This document shows, piece after piece, positions 1 to 6,993 of a DNA stretch of 15,669 nucleotides; position 1 is the first letter of the stretch, and each line of letters starts with the position of its first letter. This DNA comes from Nocardioides sp. (lineage in GTDB: Bacteria; Actinomycetota; Actinomycetes; Propionibacteriales; Nocardioidaceae): NCBI GenBank assembly GCA_003519585.1, contig DOWL01000150.1:1-15669 (forward strand), in the 5' to 3' direction. Position numbers and translations under genes: made by a program. The notes under the pieces were generated by a model, which worked only from the letters and a program-made list of their open reading frames with translations, had not been told where the DNA came from and did no database searches.

Positions 1-57
1 ACATCTGTTCGAACGGGCGTGTCGAGAGCCTGGCGACACGCCCGTTCGAACAGATGT
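1..57. repeat. Perfect 24-bp inverted repeat upstream of lexA
   Basis: Positions 1-24 and 34-57 are exact reverse complements around a 9-nt loop. The arms carry the LexA half-site GTTCGA/TCGAAC. The right arm flows into a full SOS box at 46-61. The left arm begins with ACATCTGTTCGA, the mirror image of that box, so a second, oppositely oriented SOS box probably straddles the left window edge. No T-run follows the hairpin, so it does not look like a rho-independent terminator. In many actinobacteria nrdR-nrdJ lies divergent from lexA, which would fit a shared symmetric operator, but that neighbour is outside the window. Confidence 0.9.
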
Positions 58-61
58 TTGA
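46..61 (+). promoter_or_regulatory. LexA binding site (SOS box) of lexA
   Basis: TCGAAC-AGAT-GTTTGA differs by one base from the mycobacterial/actinobacterial SOS consensus TCGAAC-N4-GTTCGA. It lies 34 bp before the lexA start and overlaps the putative -35 (58-63), so LexA bound here would block its own promoter. Autoregulation by LexA is established for the family; its operation here is inferred. Confidence 0.85.
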
Positions 62-87
62 ATCCGGGCCTGGGCCCCCGCTACGGT
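58..87 (+). promoter_or_regulatory. Probable lexA promoter (leaderless)
   Basis: A -35-like TTGAAT (58-63) is separated by 18 bp from a -10-like TACGGT (82-87). The -10 ends 7 nt before the ATG at 95, so transcription would start at or next to the start codon. No Shine-Dalgarno sequence precedes the ATG, which fits a leaderless mRNA. Confidence 0.55.
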
Positions 88-94
88 TCGCCTC

Positions 95-838
95 ATGGCG
101 GCGACGAGCGATGGCCCACGAGGCAACGACGGCGGCACGGTGTCCGAGCTCCCTGACGGGCCCACGGACGCGACGGGGCTGACGACCCGGCAGCAGCGGA
201 TCCTCGAGCATCTGCGCGACTTCATGGAGCGCCGCGGCTACCCGCCCAGCATGCGCGAGATCGGCGAGGCCGTGGGGCTGACCAGCTCCTCCAGCGTCGC
301 CCACCAGCTCAAGGTGTTGGAGGAGAAGGGATACGTCCGCCGCGATCCCAACCGGCCGCGGGCGCTCGAGGTCTTCCTGCCCGAGGTGATGGCCGCGCGG
401 CGCGCGGTCTCCTCCGCCGACGAGAGCCCGCACGACGAGACCGGCATCGGCGACGTGGTGCCGGCGGCGTCCTACGTCCCCGTGCTGGGCCGGATCGCCG
501 CCGGTGGTCCGATCCTGGCCGAGGAGAGCGTGGAGGACGTCTTCCCGCTCCCCAAGCAACTGGTCGGCGAGGGCCAACTGTTCCTGCTCGAGGTCCGGGG
601 CGAGTCGATGATCGAGGCCGCGATCTGCGATGGCGACTACGTCGTCATCAAGCAGGCCCAGACCGCCGAGAACGGCGAGATCGTCGCTGCGCTGATCGAC
701 GGCGAAGCGACCGTCAAGACCTTCCAGCGCAAGGACGGCCACGTCTGGCTGTTGCCGCACAACCCCGCCTTCGAGCCGATCGACGGCACCCACGCATCGA
801 TCCTGGGCAAGGTCACGGCGGTCCTGCGCAAGCTCTGA
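95..838 (+). CDS. lexA: SOS response repressor LexA
   Basis: LexA is the transcriptional repressor and self-cleaving S24-family peptidase of the SOS regulon. The 247-aa protein has an N-terminal winged HTH (about residues 30-92, with the LexA signatures [10 protein letters not shown] and SSSSVAHQL), a linker, and a C-terminal S24 peptidase fold. The Ala136-Gly137 cleavage bond lies in IAAGGP. The catalytic Ser171 is in RGESM and the general base Lys208 is in ATVKTF, so the self-cleavage machinery looks intact. The roughly 28 residues before the HTH are low complexity and typical of actinobacterial LexA. The ATG at 95 fits the -10 just upstream; there is no RBS. A LexA box at 46-61 implies autoregulation. 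The DinG-like helicase about 3 kb downstream has a related SOS role in other bacteria. Confidence 0.97.
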   Translation: MAATSDGPRGNDGGTVSELPDGPTDATGLTTRQQRILEHLRDFMERRGYPPSMREIGEAVGLTSSSSVAHQLKVLEEKGYVRRDPNRPRALEVFLPEVMAARRAVSSADESPHDETGIGDVVPAASYVPVLGRIAAGGPILAEESVEDVFPLPKQLVGEGQLFLLEVRGESMIEAAICDGDYVVIKQAQTAENGEIVAALIDGEATVKTFQRKDGHVWLLPHNPAFEPIDGTHASILGKVTAVLRKL

Positions 839-960
839 GGCATTCTCCGTGCCACCCTTTCGGGCAGGGCTGGAGCACCCAACCAAAGGCCCTCCGGCTT
901 CGTCTCTCACGGTAAGGTCGTGCAGACCTCGTCGTTACCCCACAAAGACTCGGAGAACCC

Positions 961-2547
961 ATGCCTCACTCGACTCGAGCGCGCCATAAGTCGGCGCTGA
1001 TGCTCGCGGTCGTCGTCGCCAGCGCAGCCGCGCTGGTCGCCACGTCACTGAGCACGCCGGCCCAGGCGTCCGCCCCGTCCGCACAGGCAGGGACGACCAC
1101 GACCACGACGTCGAAGACGTCCAAGGCGGGCAAGCACGATCGGGCCTGGCGGGCACACGCCGCGCTCGTACGCGCCCAGAAGGCGTTCTCCCCGGCTACG
1201 CCCGCGAAGGAGCGACCCGACGCGACGCTGGCGCTGCGTAAGCTGTGGCTGCTCAAGGACTCGCTCTCCCCCGCCGAGCGGGCGGCGGCCGAGAAGCTCG
1301 CCAGCCGGCCCGACAAGCCCGCCAACACCGGCGCGGCCGACCCCAACATCCTGGTCCACTACGACCCGGCCGAGATCAACCCCGCCGCGTTCGACGCCAA
1401 CACCGCGCTGGCGACGCTCAAGAACGTCGCCGACACCTACGCCGGCTCCGGCTATCGGCGTCCCAAGCCCGACAAAGGCCGCGGCGGTGACGACCGCATC
1501 GACATCTACCTCGACACGCTCCCGGCCGGTCTCTACGGCTACTGCACCACCGACCAGAGCATCAAGTCGACCGCGACGAAGTTCGACGTCTGGGCCTTCT
1601 GCGTGCTCGACAACGACTACGCCGGCTTCCCGCCCCAGCACACACCGCTGCAGAACCTCCAGGTGACCGCCGCGCACGAGTACTACCACGCGACTCAGTT
1701 CGCCTACGACATCGCCGACGACGGCTGGTTCCTCGAGGCGACCGCGACCTGGGCCGAGGACGAGCTGTACGACAGCGTCGACGACAACTACCAGTACCTC
1801 CGCAACAGCCCCATCACCAAGCCTGGCCGTCCCATCGACAAGTTCGAGAGCAACGGCACCTTCCACTACGGCGTGTGGATCTTCTTCCGCTACCTCACCG
1901 AGCACTATCCCGCCAAGACCGGCGCGATGCCGACGCTGCTGCTCCAGATGTGGCAGAACGCCGACAGCTCGAAGGGGCCGCGCAAGGACCTCTTCTCCGT
2001 CCAGGCGATCAACAAGGCGCTCAAGAAGGTGGGCCACACCTCGCTGGCCGCGCAGTTCGCCGCGTTCTCGGCCGCGACGCCGTTCCCCACCTCGTTCAGC
2101 GAGGGAGCCGGCGAGGCCACCCACCCGGCGTACCCGTCCAAGAAGCTCAGCGGCTCCGCCGCGCTGGGTGCTCACAAGAAGAAGAACTTCAAGGCCAAGC
2201 TGGACCACCTGTCCAGCGCGACGTACGAGTTCGTGCCCGGCGGCGGGACCTCGAAGCTGAAGCTCCGGTTCAAGATGGCCCCCAAGTCGCACGGTTCACG
2301 TGCGGTGGTGGTGGTCGTCAGCACCACGGGCGCGATCCTGCAGACCAAGAACATCAAGGTCAACCGCAGGGGCGTCGCGGGCAAGAAGGTGCTCTTCGAC
2401 GCGACGGTCGGCAAGGTCCAGGTCACCCTGGTCAACGCCAGCAGCAACGTCTTCGACTGTTACCGCCACACCAACAACCCGATCTCCTGCTCGGGCAAGG
2501 CGCGGTTCGACAACCAGCGGGCGTTGCTCAACGCGAAGGCCGCGTAG
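961..2547 (+). CDS. Secreted HExxH metalloprotease-like protein (MXAN_6640-like)
   Basis: A 528-aa exported protein, probably a zinc peptidase of unknown substrate. The signal peptide has a basic n-region, a hydrophobic core at about 11-30 and a likely signal-peptidase I site AQA|S at 36/37. A Thr/Ser-rich, low-complexity linker follows (about 37-58). The zinc motif HEYYH (His239, Glu240, His243) is followed 16 residues later by Glu259 in WFLEATATW, the arrangement of gluzincins. The C-terminal part (about 390-528) is Lys-rich with beta-like character and could be an accessory domain. I link it to the MXAN_6640-type putative metalloproteases from the HEYYH plus LEATATW pattern and the overall size; this is from memory. 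GGAGAA at 952-957 gives a good RBS for the ATG. The gene is monocistronic, ending at a strong terminator. A -10-like TAAGGT lies at 913-918. Confidence 0.75.
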   Translation: MPHSTRARHKSALMLAVVVASAAALVATSLSTPAQASAPSAQAGTTTTTTSKTSKAGKHDRAWRAHAALVRAQKAFSPATPAKERPDATLALRKLWLLKDSLSPAERAAAEKLASRPDKPANTGAADPNILVHYDPAEINPAAFDANTALATLKNVADTYAGSGYRRPKPDKGRGGDDRIDIYLDTLPAGLYGYCTTDQSIKSTATKFDVWAFCVLDNDYAGFPPQHTPLQNLQVTAAHEYYHATQFAYDIADDGWFLEATATWAEDELYDSVDDNYQYLRNSPITKPGRPIDKFESNGTFHYGVWIFFRYLTEHYPAKTGAMPTLLLQMWQNADSSKGPRKDLFSVQAINKALKKVGHTSLAAQFAAFSAATPFPTSFSEGAGEATHPAYPSKKLSGSAALGAHKKKNFKAKLDHLSSATYEFVPGGGTSKLKLRFKMAPKSHGSRAVVVVVSTTGAILQTKNIKVNRRGVAGKKVLFDATVGKVQVTLVNASSNVFDCYRHTNNPISCSGKARFDNQRALLNAKAA

Positions 2548-2569
2548 GCCAGCGCCAGATACATCCGCG

Positions 2570-2610
2570 ACAGACCCCGGTGGGAGACCACCGGGGTCTG
2601 TTTTCTTTCC
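2570..2610 (+). terminator. Rho-independent terminator of the metalloprotease gene
   Basis: A perfect 13-bp stem (2571-2583 with 2588-2600) closes on a 4-nt loop and is followed by TTTTCTTT. It lies 23 bp after the stop codon at 2547. The reverse strand has no T-run after the stem, so it acts on the plus strand only. It is the clearest intrinsic terminator in the window. Confidence 0.93.
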
Positions 2611-2619
2611 GCGATCGAC

Positions 2620-2663
2620 TCAGCGGTAGCTCAGCGGCGGATCAGCGGCGGATCAGCGGCAGC
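2620..2663. repeat. 11-bp tandem repeat, four units, at the 3' end of the PLD gene
   Basis: Four consecutive 11-bp units begin TCAGCGG at 2620, 2631, 2642 and 2653; units two and three are identical (TCAGCGGCGGA). The last unit holds the TGA stop of the minus-strand phospholipase D-like gene (TCA at 2653-2655). Because 11 is not a multiple of 3, the TGA carried by each unit falls in all three minus-strand frames. Confidence 0.85.
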
Positions 2664-3945
2664 GGGCCTGGACCGGCACGACCGACTCGCGGCTCTGGTG
2701 GGCGTGGCGGAAGGCGTCGGTCACATGCGCGACGTAGGTCTTGAACGCCCATTGCCCGTCGAGGCGCAGCATCATCTCGTCGTTGTAGAGCAGCCCGCCG
2801 CAGGTGGTGTTGCTGGTGCCGGTCAGCACCAGGTAACGCTCCTTGCCGCCGACCTTCGCGTGGATGGCGTAGACCTTGTCGTGGGCGACGATCGTGCGTA
2901 CGACGTTGTCGTTGATGTCGACCCGCTGACCGTTGGGGAGCCGGAACGGTGACTGCAGCCAGTTCTCGATCAGGTCGCGGGTCGTGACGATCCGCATCTT
3001 GCAGCCTTCGTTCCAGAGCCGGCCGATCTGGGCGCGGATGTCGTAGCGCTGGATCACGGCGACCAGGATGTCGACGGTCTTCATCCCCTTGGCGCAGTGC
3101 ACCTGCTTGAGGGTGTTGAGGACCAGGTCGCTGCGCCGCGGGTAGACCATCGCGGGCGGCGGCCCCTGGTAGCGCTTCTGTGCGTCCTTCCAGGTCACTC
3201 CGCCGACGGTCCAGCTCTGGGCGCGCAGCCGCTGAAAGTACTGCAGTCCGAAGTCGTAGAAGGCGTCGTCGTAGACCCGGGCGAGGCTGTTGACCTGGGA
3301 GTACTGGCGACCCTCGAAGTTGCTGGAGGAGGTGATCACCGAGCGCCGCCCGCCGATATCGGCGAGGAGGTACTTGAGGTGGTTGACGTCCTGCGACGGC
3401 GGCGCCGGCCCGCGGCCGCGCCACGGCAGGCAGGAGCCCTTGCAGACCACGACGTTGCCCGGAGCCGGGTCGCCGCTCTCGATCTGCGCCATCACCGCGC
3501 GTCCGGCGGGCTTGGTGGTCATGTCTGCGTCGGCCACGATCTCGACGTGGGCGCCGCGCTTCTGGGCGGCCACCAACGCCTTGGTGGTGACCGGGATGTC
3601 CCAGCGGAACATCGCGATCCGCAGCGAGTCGCCCGCCCCGGCGGCGTTGAAGATCTCGACGAAGCGGCGTACGACGGCCGGATCGCTTCCGCCCTTCGCC
3701 GCGGGTGAGGAGAAGCAGATCTCGTAGTTGGCGTCGGTGTTGCAGCCGCTGGTGCGGGTCTTCACCTTGGCCGCGGTCGGGGTTACCGGAGCTGCCGAGC
3801 TGGCCTTCGGTGCCGCGGCCACGTCGCGCGCCGGCGTGGTGTCGACGCCCGGCGCCGGGGCGCCACTCGAGGCGCAAGCGGTGGACGCCACCAGGATCAC
3901 GGCGACGATTCCGGACGAGCCCCATCTCGAGGAACGCAGTCGCAT
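2653..3945 (-). CDS. Exported phospholipase D-like (HKD) protein, probable lipoprotein
   Basis: A 430-aa member of the PLD superfamily, which cleaves or transfers phosphodiester bonds using paired HxKxxxxD motifs. The first motif is intact (His189, Lys191, Asp196 in HLKYLLAD, followed by TSSSNF). The second reads HAKVGGKE (His362, Lys364, Glu369, followed by TGTSN), with Glu at the usual Asp position. The N-terminus is basic, then hydrophobic, then ACASSG, so Cys23 could be a lipidated cysteine with a relaxed lipobox; a Pro/Ala/Thr-rich spacer of about 60 residues follows. I chose the ATG at 3945 because it puts the signal sequence at the N-terminus. A longer form from 4074 would overlap the dinG 3' end and bury it. 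The gene lies 50 bp after dinG on the same strand. Substrate unknown (lipid or nucleic acid). Confidence 0.82.
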   Translation of the reverse strand: MRLRSSRWGSSGIVAVILVASTACASSGAPAPGVDTTPARDVAAAPKASSAAPVTPTAAKVKTRTSGCNTDANYEICFSSPAAKGGSDPAVVRRFVEIFNAAGAGDSLRIAMFRWDIPVTTKALVAAQKRGAHVEIVADADMTTKPAGRAVMAQIESGDPAPGNVVVCKGSCLPWRGRGPAPPSQDVNHLKYLLADIGGRRSVITSSSNFEGRQYSQVNSLARVYDDAFYDFGLQYFQRLRAQSWTVGGVTWKDAQKRYQGPPPAMVYPRRSDLVLNTLKQVHCAKGMKTVDILVAVIQRYDIRAQIGRLWNEGCKMRIVTTRDLIENWLQSPFRLPNGQRVDINDNVVRTIVAHDKVYAIHAKVGGKERYLVLTGTSNTTCGGLLYNDEMMLRLDGQWAFKTYVAHVTDAFRHAHQSRESVVPVQARCR

Positions 3946-3995
3946 GCCCACCAGCGTCTCATCCCACGCCAGGGAAGTCCTATCGAGTGCCAGCC

Positions 3996-6008
3996 CTATC
4001 GGGCCTCGGACTGAGCGGCCTCGGCCAGCCGGGCCAGCGCCTTGCGGACCACGGCCGGATCGGTGGTGGTCCACATCGGCGGCAGGCTGGCCTTGAGGAA
4101 GTTGCCGTAGCGGGCGGTGACCAGCCGCGGGTCGAGCACCGCGACCACGCCCCGGTCGGTGGTGGTGCGGATCAGCCGACCGGTCCCCTGGGCTAGCAGC
4201 AAGGCGGCGTGGGTCGCCGCGACCTGCATGAAGCCGTTGCCGCCGGCTTGATCGGCGGCTCGTTGCCGGGCGCTCATCAGCGGGTCGTCGGGGCGCGGGA
4301 ACGGGATCCGGTCGATGAGCACCAGTTGGCAGGTGTCGCCGGGAACGTCGAGCCCCTGCCAGAGGGAGAGGGTGCCGAACAGCGCGGTGTGCGGGTCGGC
4401 GACGAACTGCCGGGCGAGCTCAGGCAGCTGCGCGTCGCCCTGGGCCAGCGTGGTGAGGTGGGGCAGCCGTTCGCGGACCACCTCGGCGGCGGCCTCGGCA
4501 GCGCGCCTGCTGGAGAAGAGTCCGAGCGCTCGGCCCTCGCTCGCGTCGACCAGCTCGACGATCTCGTCGAGTTGGGCCTTGCCGAGACCGTCCCGGCCCG
4601 GCGGGGGCAGGTGGCGGGCGACATAGAGGATCGACTGCTGCCCGTAGTCGAACGGGCTCCCGACGTCGAGCCCCCGCCAGGGCAGCACCTCCTCGGTGCG
4701 TTCGAGACCACCGTGCTCGACGTTCTCGGCGGCCTTGAGCCCGAAGCTCGCGGCCACCGCGCTGAAGTCGCCGCCCAGCCGCAGCGTGGCACTCGTGAAC
4801 ACGGCCAGCTTGTCGGTGAGCAGCTTGTCGCGCATCGGCCCCCAGACCTGCAGGGGCGCCACGCACAGATGCGCCGGGCGCTGGTTCTGCCCGACCATGC
4901 CGCCCTCGGTCACCCACAACACGTCGGACTCGGCGTTGGCGGCCATCCGCTCGGCCGTTGCGAACACCTCTTGCACGGCGCCCTTGGCCTGGGTGAACCC
5001 CGCGTCGCCCTCGCTGCCCTGATCGGTCTTGGGGTACGCCGAGAGGCAGGCCCGCGCGCTGTCGCGAACCGCCACCAGGGCGTCGCCGAGCGCATCGGGC
5101 AGCTGGTCGAGGCGCCCCGCGGGGAGCTCGGCAACGGCGGCACGCAACGCGTCACCGGCATCGGCCAGGTCGTCGGCCTGGGTGCCCTCGATGTGCCGCT
5201 GGCTGCGCTTGGCCGCGCGGTCGACGTCGGCTGCGAACAGCTCGTCGGTCGCCGCCTGGGTGACCCGCGTGACCACCTCGTGCGCCTCGTCGACGACCAC
5301 GACGTCGTAGTCGGGGATCATCGGCACGCCCTCGATCGCGTCGATGGCCAGCAGCGAATGGTTGGTGATGATCAGGTGCGAGCGCTGGGCCTTCTCGCGG
5401 GCCAGCTCGGCGAAGCACTCCTGGCCGAAGGGGCACTTCGCCGCCCCGAGGCACTCGCGGTGGTTGACCGAGACCTGGCGCCACTCGCGGTCGGTGTGCC
5501 GCGGCGCGTGGTCGCGCTCACCGGTGCCCCCGGCTTCGGCCACCTCCTCCGCCCAGGCGCGCAGCTCGAGCACCTTGGTCGCCATCGAGCCCTGCGGCAC
5601 CTCGATCAACGCGCCCTGGTCGTCGGGTACGCCGGCGCGGATGCGATGCAGGCAGGCGTAGTTGGAGCGGCCCTTGAGCACGGCGTAAGAGGCGTCGACC
5701 CCGGGCAGGTCGCCGACCGCCTCGACCAACCGGGGGATGTCGCGCTCGACCAGTTGGTGCTGGAGCGCGAGGGTCGCGGTGGCGACCACGACCCGACTGT
5801 CGTGGAGCAGCGCCGGCACGAGGTAGGCCAACGACTTGCCGGTGCCGGTGCCGGCCTGGACGAGCAGGTGGGTGCCGCTGGTCATCGCGTCGGCCACGGC
5901 CTCGGCCATCTGGACCTGTCCGGACCGCTCCTGGCCGCCGAGCGCCTCGACGGCCGCCGCGAGCGTGGACGCGACCGCCCCCTGCTCGGTCTCGGTCGCG
6001 GCGCTCAC
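3996..6008 (-). CDS. dinG: DinG/XPD-family ATP-dependent DNA helicase
   Basis: A 670-aa superfamily 2 helicase of the DinG/XPD type, which unwinds DNA 5'-to-3' and resolves structures during repair. Seen: Walker A AGTGTGKS (52-59), DEAH box (240-243), and motif VI-like QGTGRLIR (607-614). Between motifs I and II, Cys119, Cys186, Cys192 and Cys198 match the four ligands of the XPD/DinG iron-sulfur cluster. No exonuclease domain is fused, unlike some Firmicutes DinG. Translation starts at GTG 6008. A TAGGGT hexamer on the minus strand (6020-6015) ends 6 nt upstream, so the mRNA may be leaderless, although the AGGG inside it could also serve as a weak RBS. The paralogue YoaA is an alternative name; the symbol is given for the family. 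Confidence 0.93.
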   Translation of the reverse strand: MSAATETEQGAVASTLAAAVEALGGQERSGQVQMAEAVADAMTSGTHLLVQAGTGTGKSLAYLVPALLHDSRVVVATATLALQHQLVERDIPRLVEAVGDLPGVDASYAVLKGRSNYACLHRIRAGVPDDQGALIEVPQGSMATKVLELRAWAEEVAEAGGTGERDHAPRHTDREWRQVSVNHRECLGAAKCPFGQECFAELAREKAQRSHLIITNHSLLAIDAIEGVPMIPDYDVVVVDEAHEVVTRVTQAATDELFAADVDRAAKRSQRHIEGTQADDLADAGDALRAAVAELPAGRLDQLPDALGDALVAVRDSARACLSAYPKTDQGSEGDAGFTQAKGAVQEVFATAERMAANAESDVLWVTEGGMVGQNQRPAHLCVAPLQVWGPMRDKLLTDKLAVFTSATLRLGGDFSAVAASFGLKAAENVEHGGLERTEEVLPWRGLDVGSPFDYGQQSILYVARHLPPPGRDGLGKAQLDEIVELVDASEGRALGLFSSRRAAEAAAEVVRERLPHLTTLAQGDAQLPELARQFVADPHTALFGTLSLWQGLDVPGDTCQLVLIDRIPFPRPDDPLMSARQRAADQAGGNGFMQVAATHAALLLAQGTGRLIRTTTDRGVVAVLDPRLVTARYGNFLKASLPPMWTTTDPAVVRKALARLAEAAQSEAR

Positions 6009-6014
6009 CCGGAA

Positions 6015-6020
6015 ACCCTA
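6015..6020 (-). promoter_or_regulatory. Putative -10 element of dinG
   Basis: TAGGGT on the minus strand ends 6 nt before the GTG start at 6008, the spacing expected for leaderless transcription. No convincing -35 was found about 17 bp further upstream. Confidence 0.4.
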
Positions 6021-6055
6021 CGGTGCATGAACGACGGAGTGTGGGCGCCATACAC

Positions 6056-6083
6056 AGGCCGCTCGAACAGAGGCCGCTCGAAC
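6056..6083. repeat. Direct repeat with TCGAAC half-sites between dinG and the hydrolase gene
   Basis: AGGCCGCTCGAAC occurs exactly twice, at 6056-6068 and 6071-6083, a 15-bp period, in the short divergent intergenic region. Each copy ends in TCGAAC, the left half of the SOS box seen at 46-61, but no GTTCGA partner lies 4 bp downstream. The second copy is also part of an inverted repeat GGCCGC/GCGGCC (6072-6077, 6087-6092). A regulator-binding role is possible; a canonical LexA box is not present. Confidence 0.7.
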
Positions 6084-6093
6084 CGCGCGGCCC

Positions 6094-6099
6094 TATCGT
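6094..6099 (+). promoter_or_regulatory. Putative -10 element of the alpha/beta hydrolase gene
   Basis: TATCGT ends 6 nt before the ATG at 6106 and there is no Shine-Dalgarno sequence, which suggests a leaderless transcript. The AGGCCGCTCGAAC repeats lie immediately upstream, over the expected -35 area. Confidence 0.45.
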
Positions 6100-6105
6100 C
6101 GGTCC

Positions 6106-6993
6106 ATGACGGAGATCAGCGCGGTCCACACGCCCGACGGACGGAGCCTGGAGGTGCTCACCGGCGGCGATCCGGACGGGTTCCCGCTGCTCTTCCACGG
6201 CGGCTCGCCGTCGGCGGTGGTGCCGTTCGCGCCGCTGGACCGGGCGGCGCGCGAGGCCGGGTTTCGGCTGATCACCTACTCACGTCCCGGGTACGGCGAC
6301 TCCACGGCCCGGCCGCGGGTCGAGCCGAGGATGGTGGACGACGTCGCCGACTCGGTGGCCGTCCTTGACGCCCTGGACCTGGACACGTTCGTCACCGCGG
6401 GCTGGTCCGGGGGCGGGCCGCGCGCGTTGGGCTGTGCCGCACTGCTGCCCGGCCGCTGCCTGGCCGCGGCGTCGATCGCCGGCGTCGGACCGCACGACGG
6501 CGCCGGCCTGGACTGGAAGGCGGGCATGGCGCCCGAGAACGTCGCCGAGTACACCGCGGCCGAGACCGGGCGCGCGGCGTACGACGCCTATCTCGAGAAG
6601 GAGTTCCTCCCCGTGCTCCAGGCGGACGCGGACGACTTGGCCGACGCGATGGGAGAGCTGCTGCCTCCGGTCGATCGCGCCGCGCTCGACCGGCCGTTCC
6701 TCGAATGGCTCACCGAGACCTTCCACCGGGCCGGGGTCCAGCGGACCGCCGGCGTGCTCGACGACGGCCAGGCGGCGGTGCGTCCGTGGGGGTTCGACGT
6801 GGGCGCGATCACCGTGCCCGTGGCGATCTACCAGGGCCGGCAGGACGCGATGGTCCCGTTCGCACACGGTGAGTGGCTGGCCGCCCACGTGCCCGGCGCC
6901 GAGGCGCACCTCACCGACGACGACGGCCACCTCACCCTGGTGACGCGGCTCCCCGAGATCCTGGCGGACCTGAAGCGGCTGGCGGGTCGGTGA
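6106..6993 (+). CDS. Alpha/beta hydrolase
   Basis: A 295-aa cytosolic alpha/beta-hydrolase-fold enzyme with a complete predicted triad: nucleophile Ser101 in the elbow GWSGGG, acid Asp247 in GRQDAMVPF, and His275 in DDDGHLTLV. HGGSPSA (31-37) is the oxyanion-hole HG motif and TYSRPGYGDS (57-66) follows the usual second strand. A cap domain fills about 125-225. The family includes esterases, lactonases, epoxide hydrolases and proline iminopeptidases, and nothing here fixes the substrate. The last 62 bp overlap the 3' end of the convergent response regulator gene. No signal peptide is present. Confidence 0.9.
   Translation: MTEISAVHTPDGRSLEVLTGGDPDGFPLLFHGGSPSAVVPFAPLDRAAREAGFRLITYSRPGYGDSTARPRVEPRMVDDVADSVAVLDALDLDTFVTAGWSGGGPRALGCAALLPGRCLAAASIAGVGPHDGAGLDWKAGMAPENVAEYTAAETGRAAYDAYLEKEFLPVLQADADDLADAMGELLPPVDRAALDRPFLEWLTETFHRAGVQRTAGVLDDGQAAVRPWGFDVGAITVPVAIYQGRQDAMVPFAHGEWLAAHVPGAEAHLTDDDGHLTLVTRLPEILADLKRLAGR

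Noticed and set aside
839..885. Possible terminator after lexA
   Set aside because: Only a 4-bp GGCA/TGCC stem and a short CCC/GGG pair are present, with no T-run.
1045..2292. 415-aa minus-strand open frame opposite the metalloprotease gene
   Set aside because: Its Val/Gly/Arg-rich composition is typical of an antisense shadow; the plus strand has a signal peptide, zinc motif, RBS and terminator.
3946..4074. Longer start for the PLD-like protein
   Set aside because: It would bury the signal sequence and overlap the dinG 3' end; the ATG at 3945 restores an N-terminal signal.
6060..6083. Canonical SOS box in front of dinG
   Set aside because: TCGAAC half-sites are present but lack the inverted GTTCGA partner at 4-bp spacing.
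4209..6105. Long plus-strand open frame antisense to dinG
   Set aside because: Low-complexity shadow composition with no motif, while the minus strand encodes a complete helicase with all its motifs.
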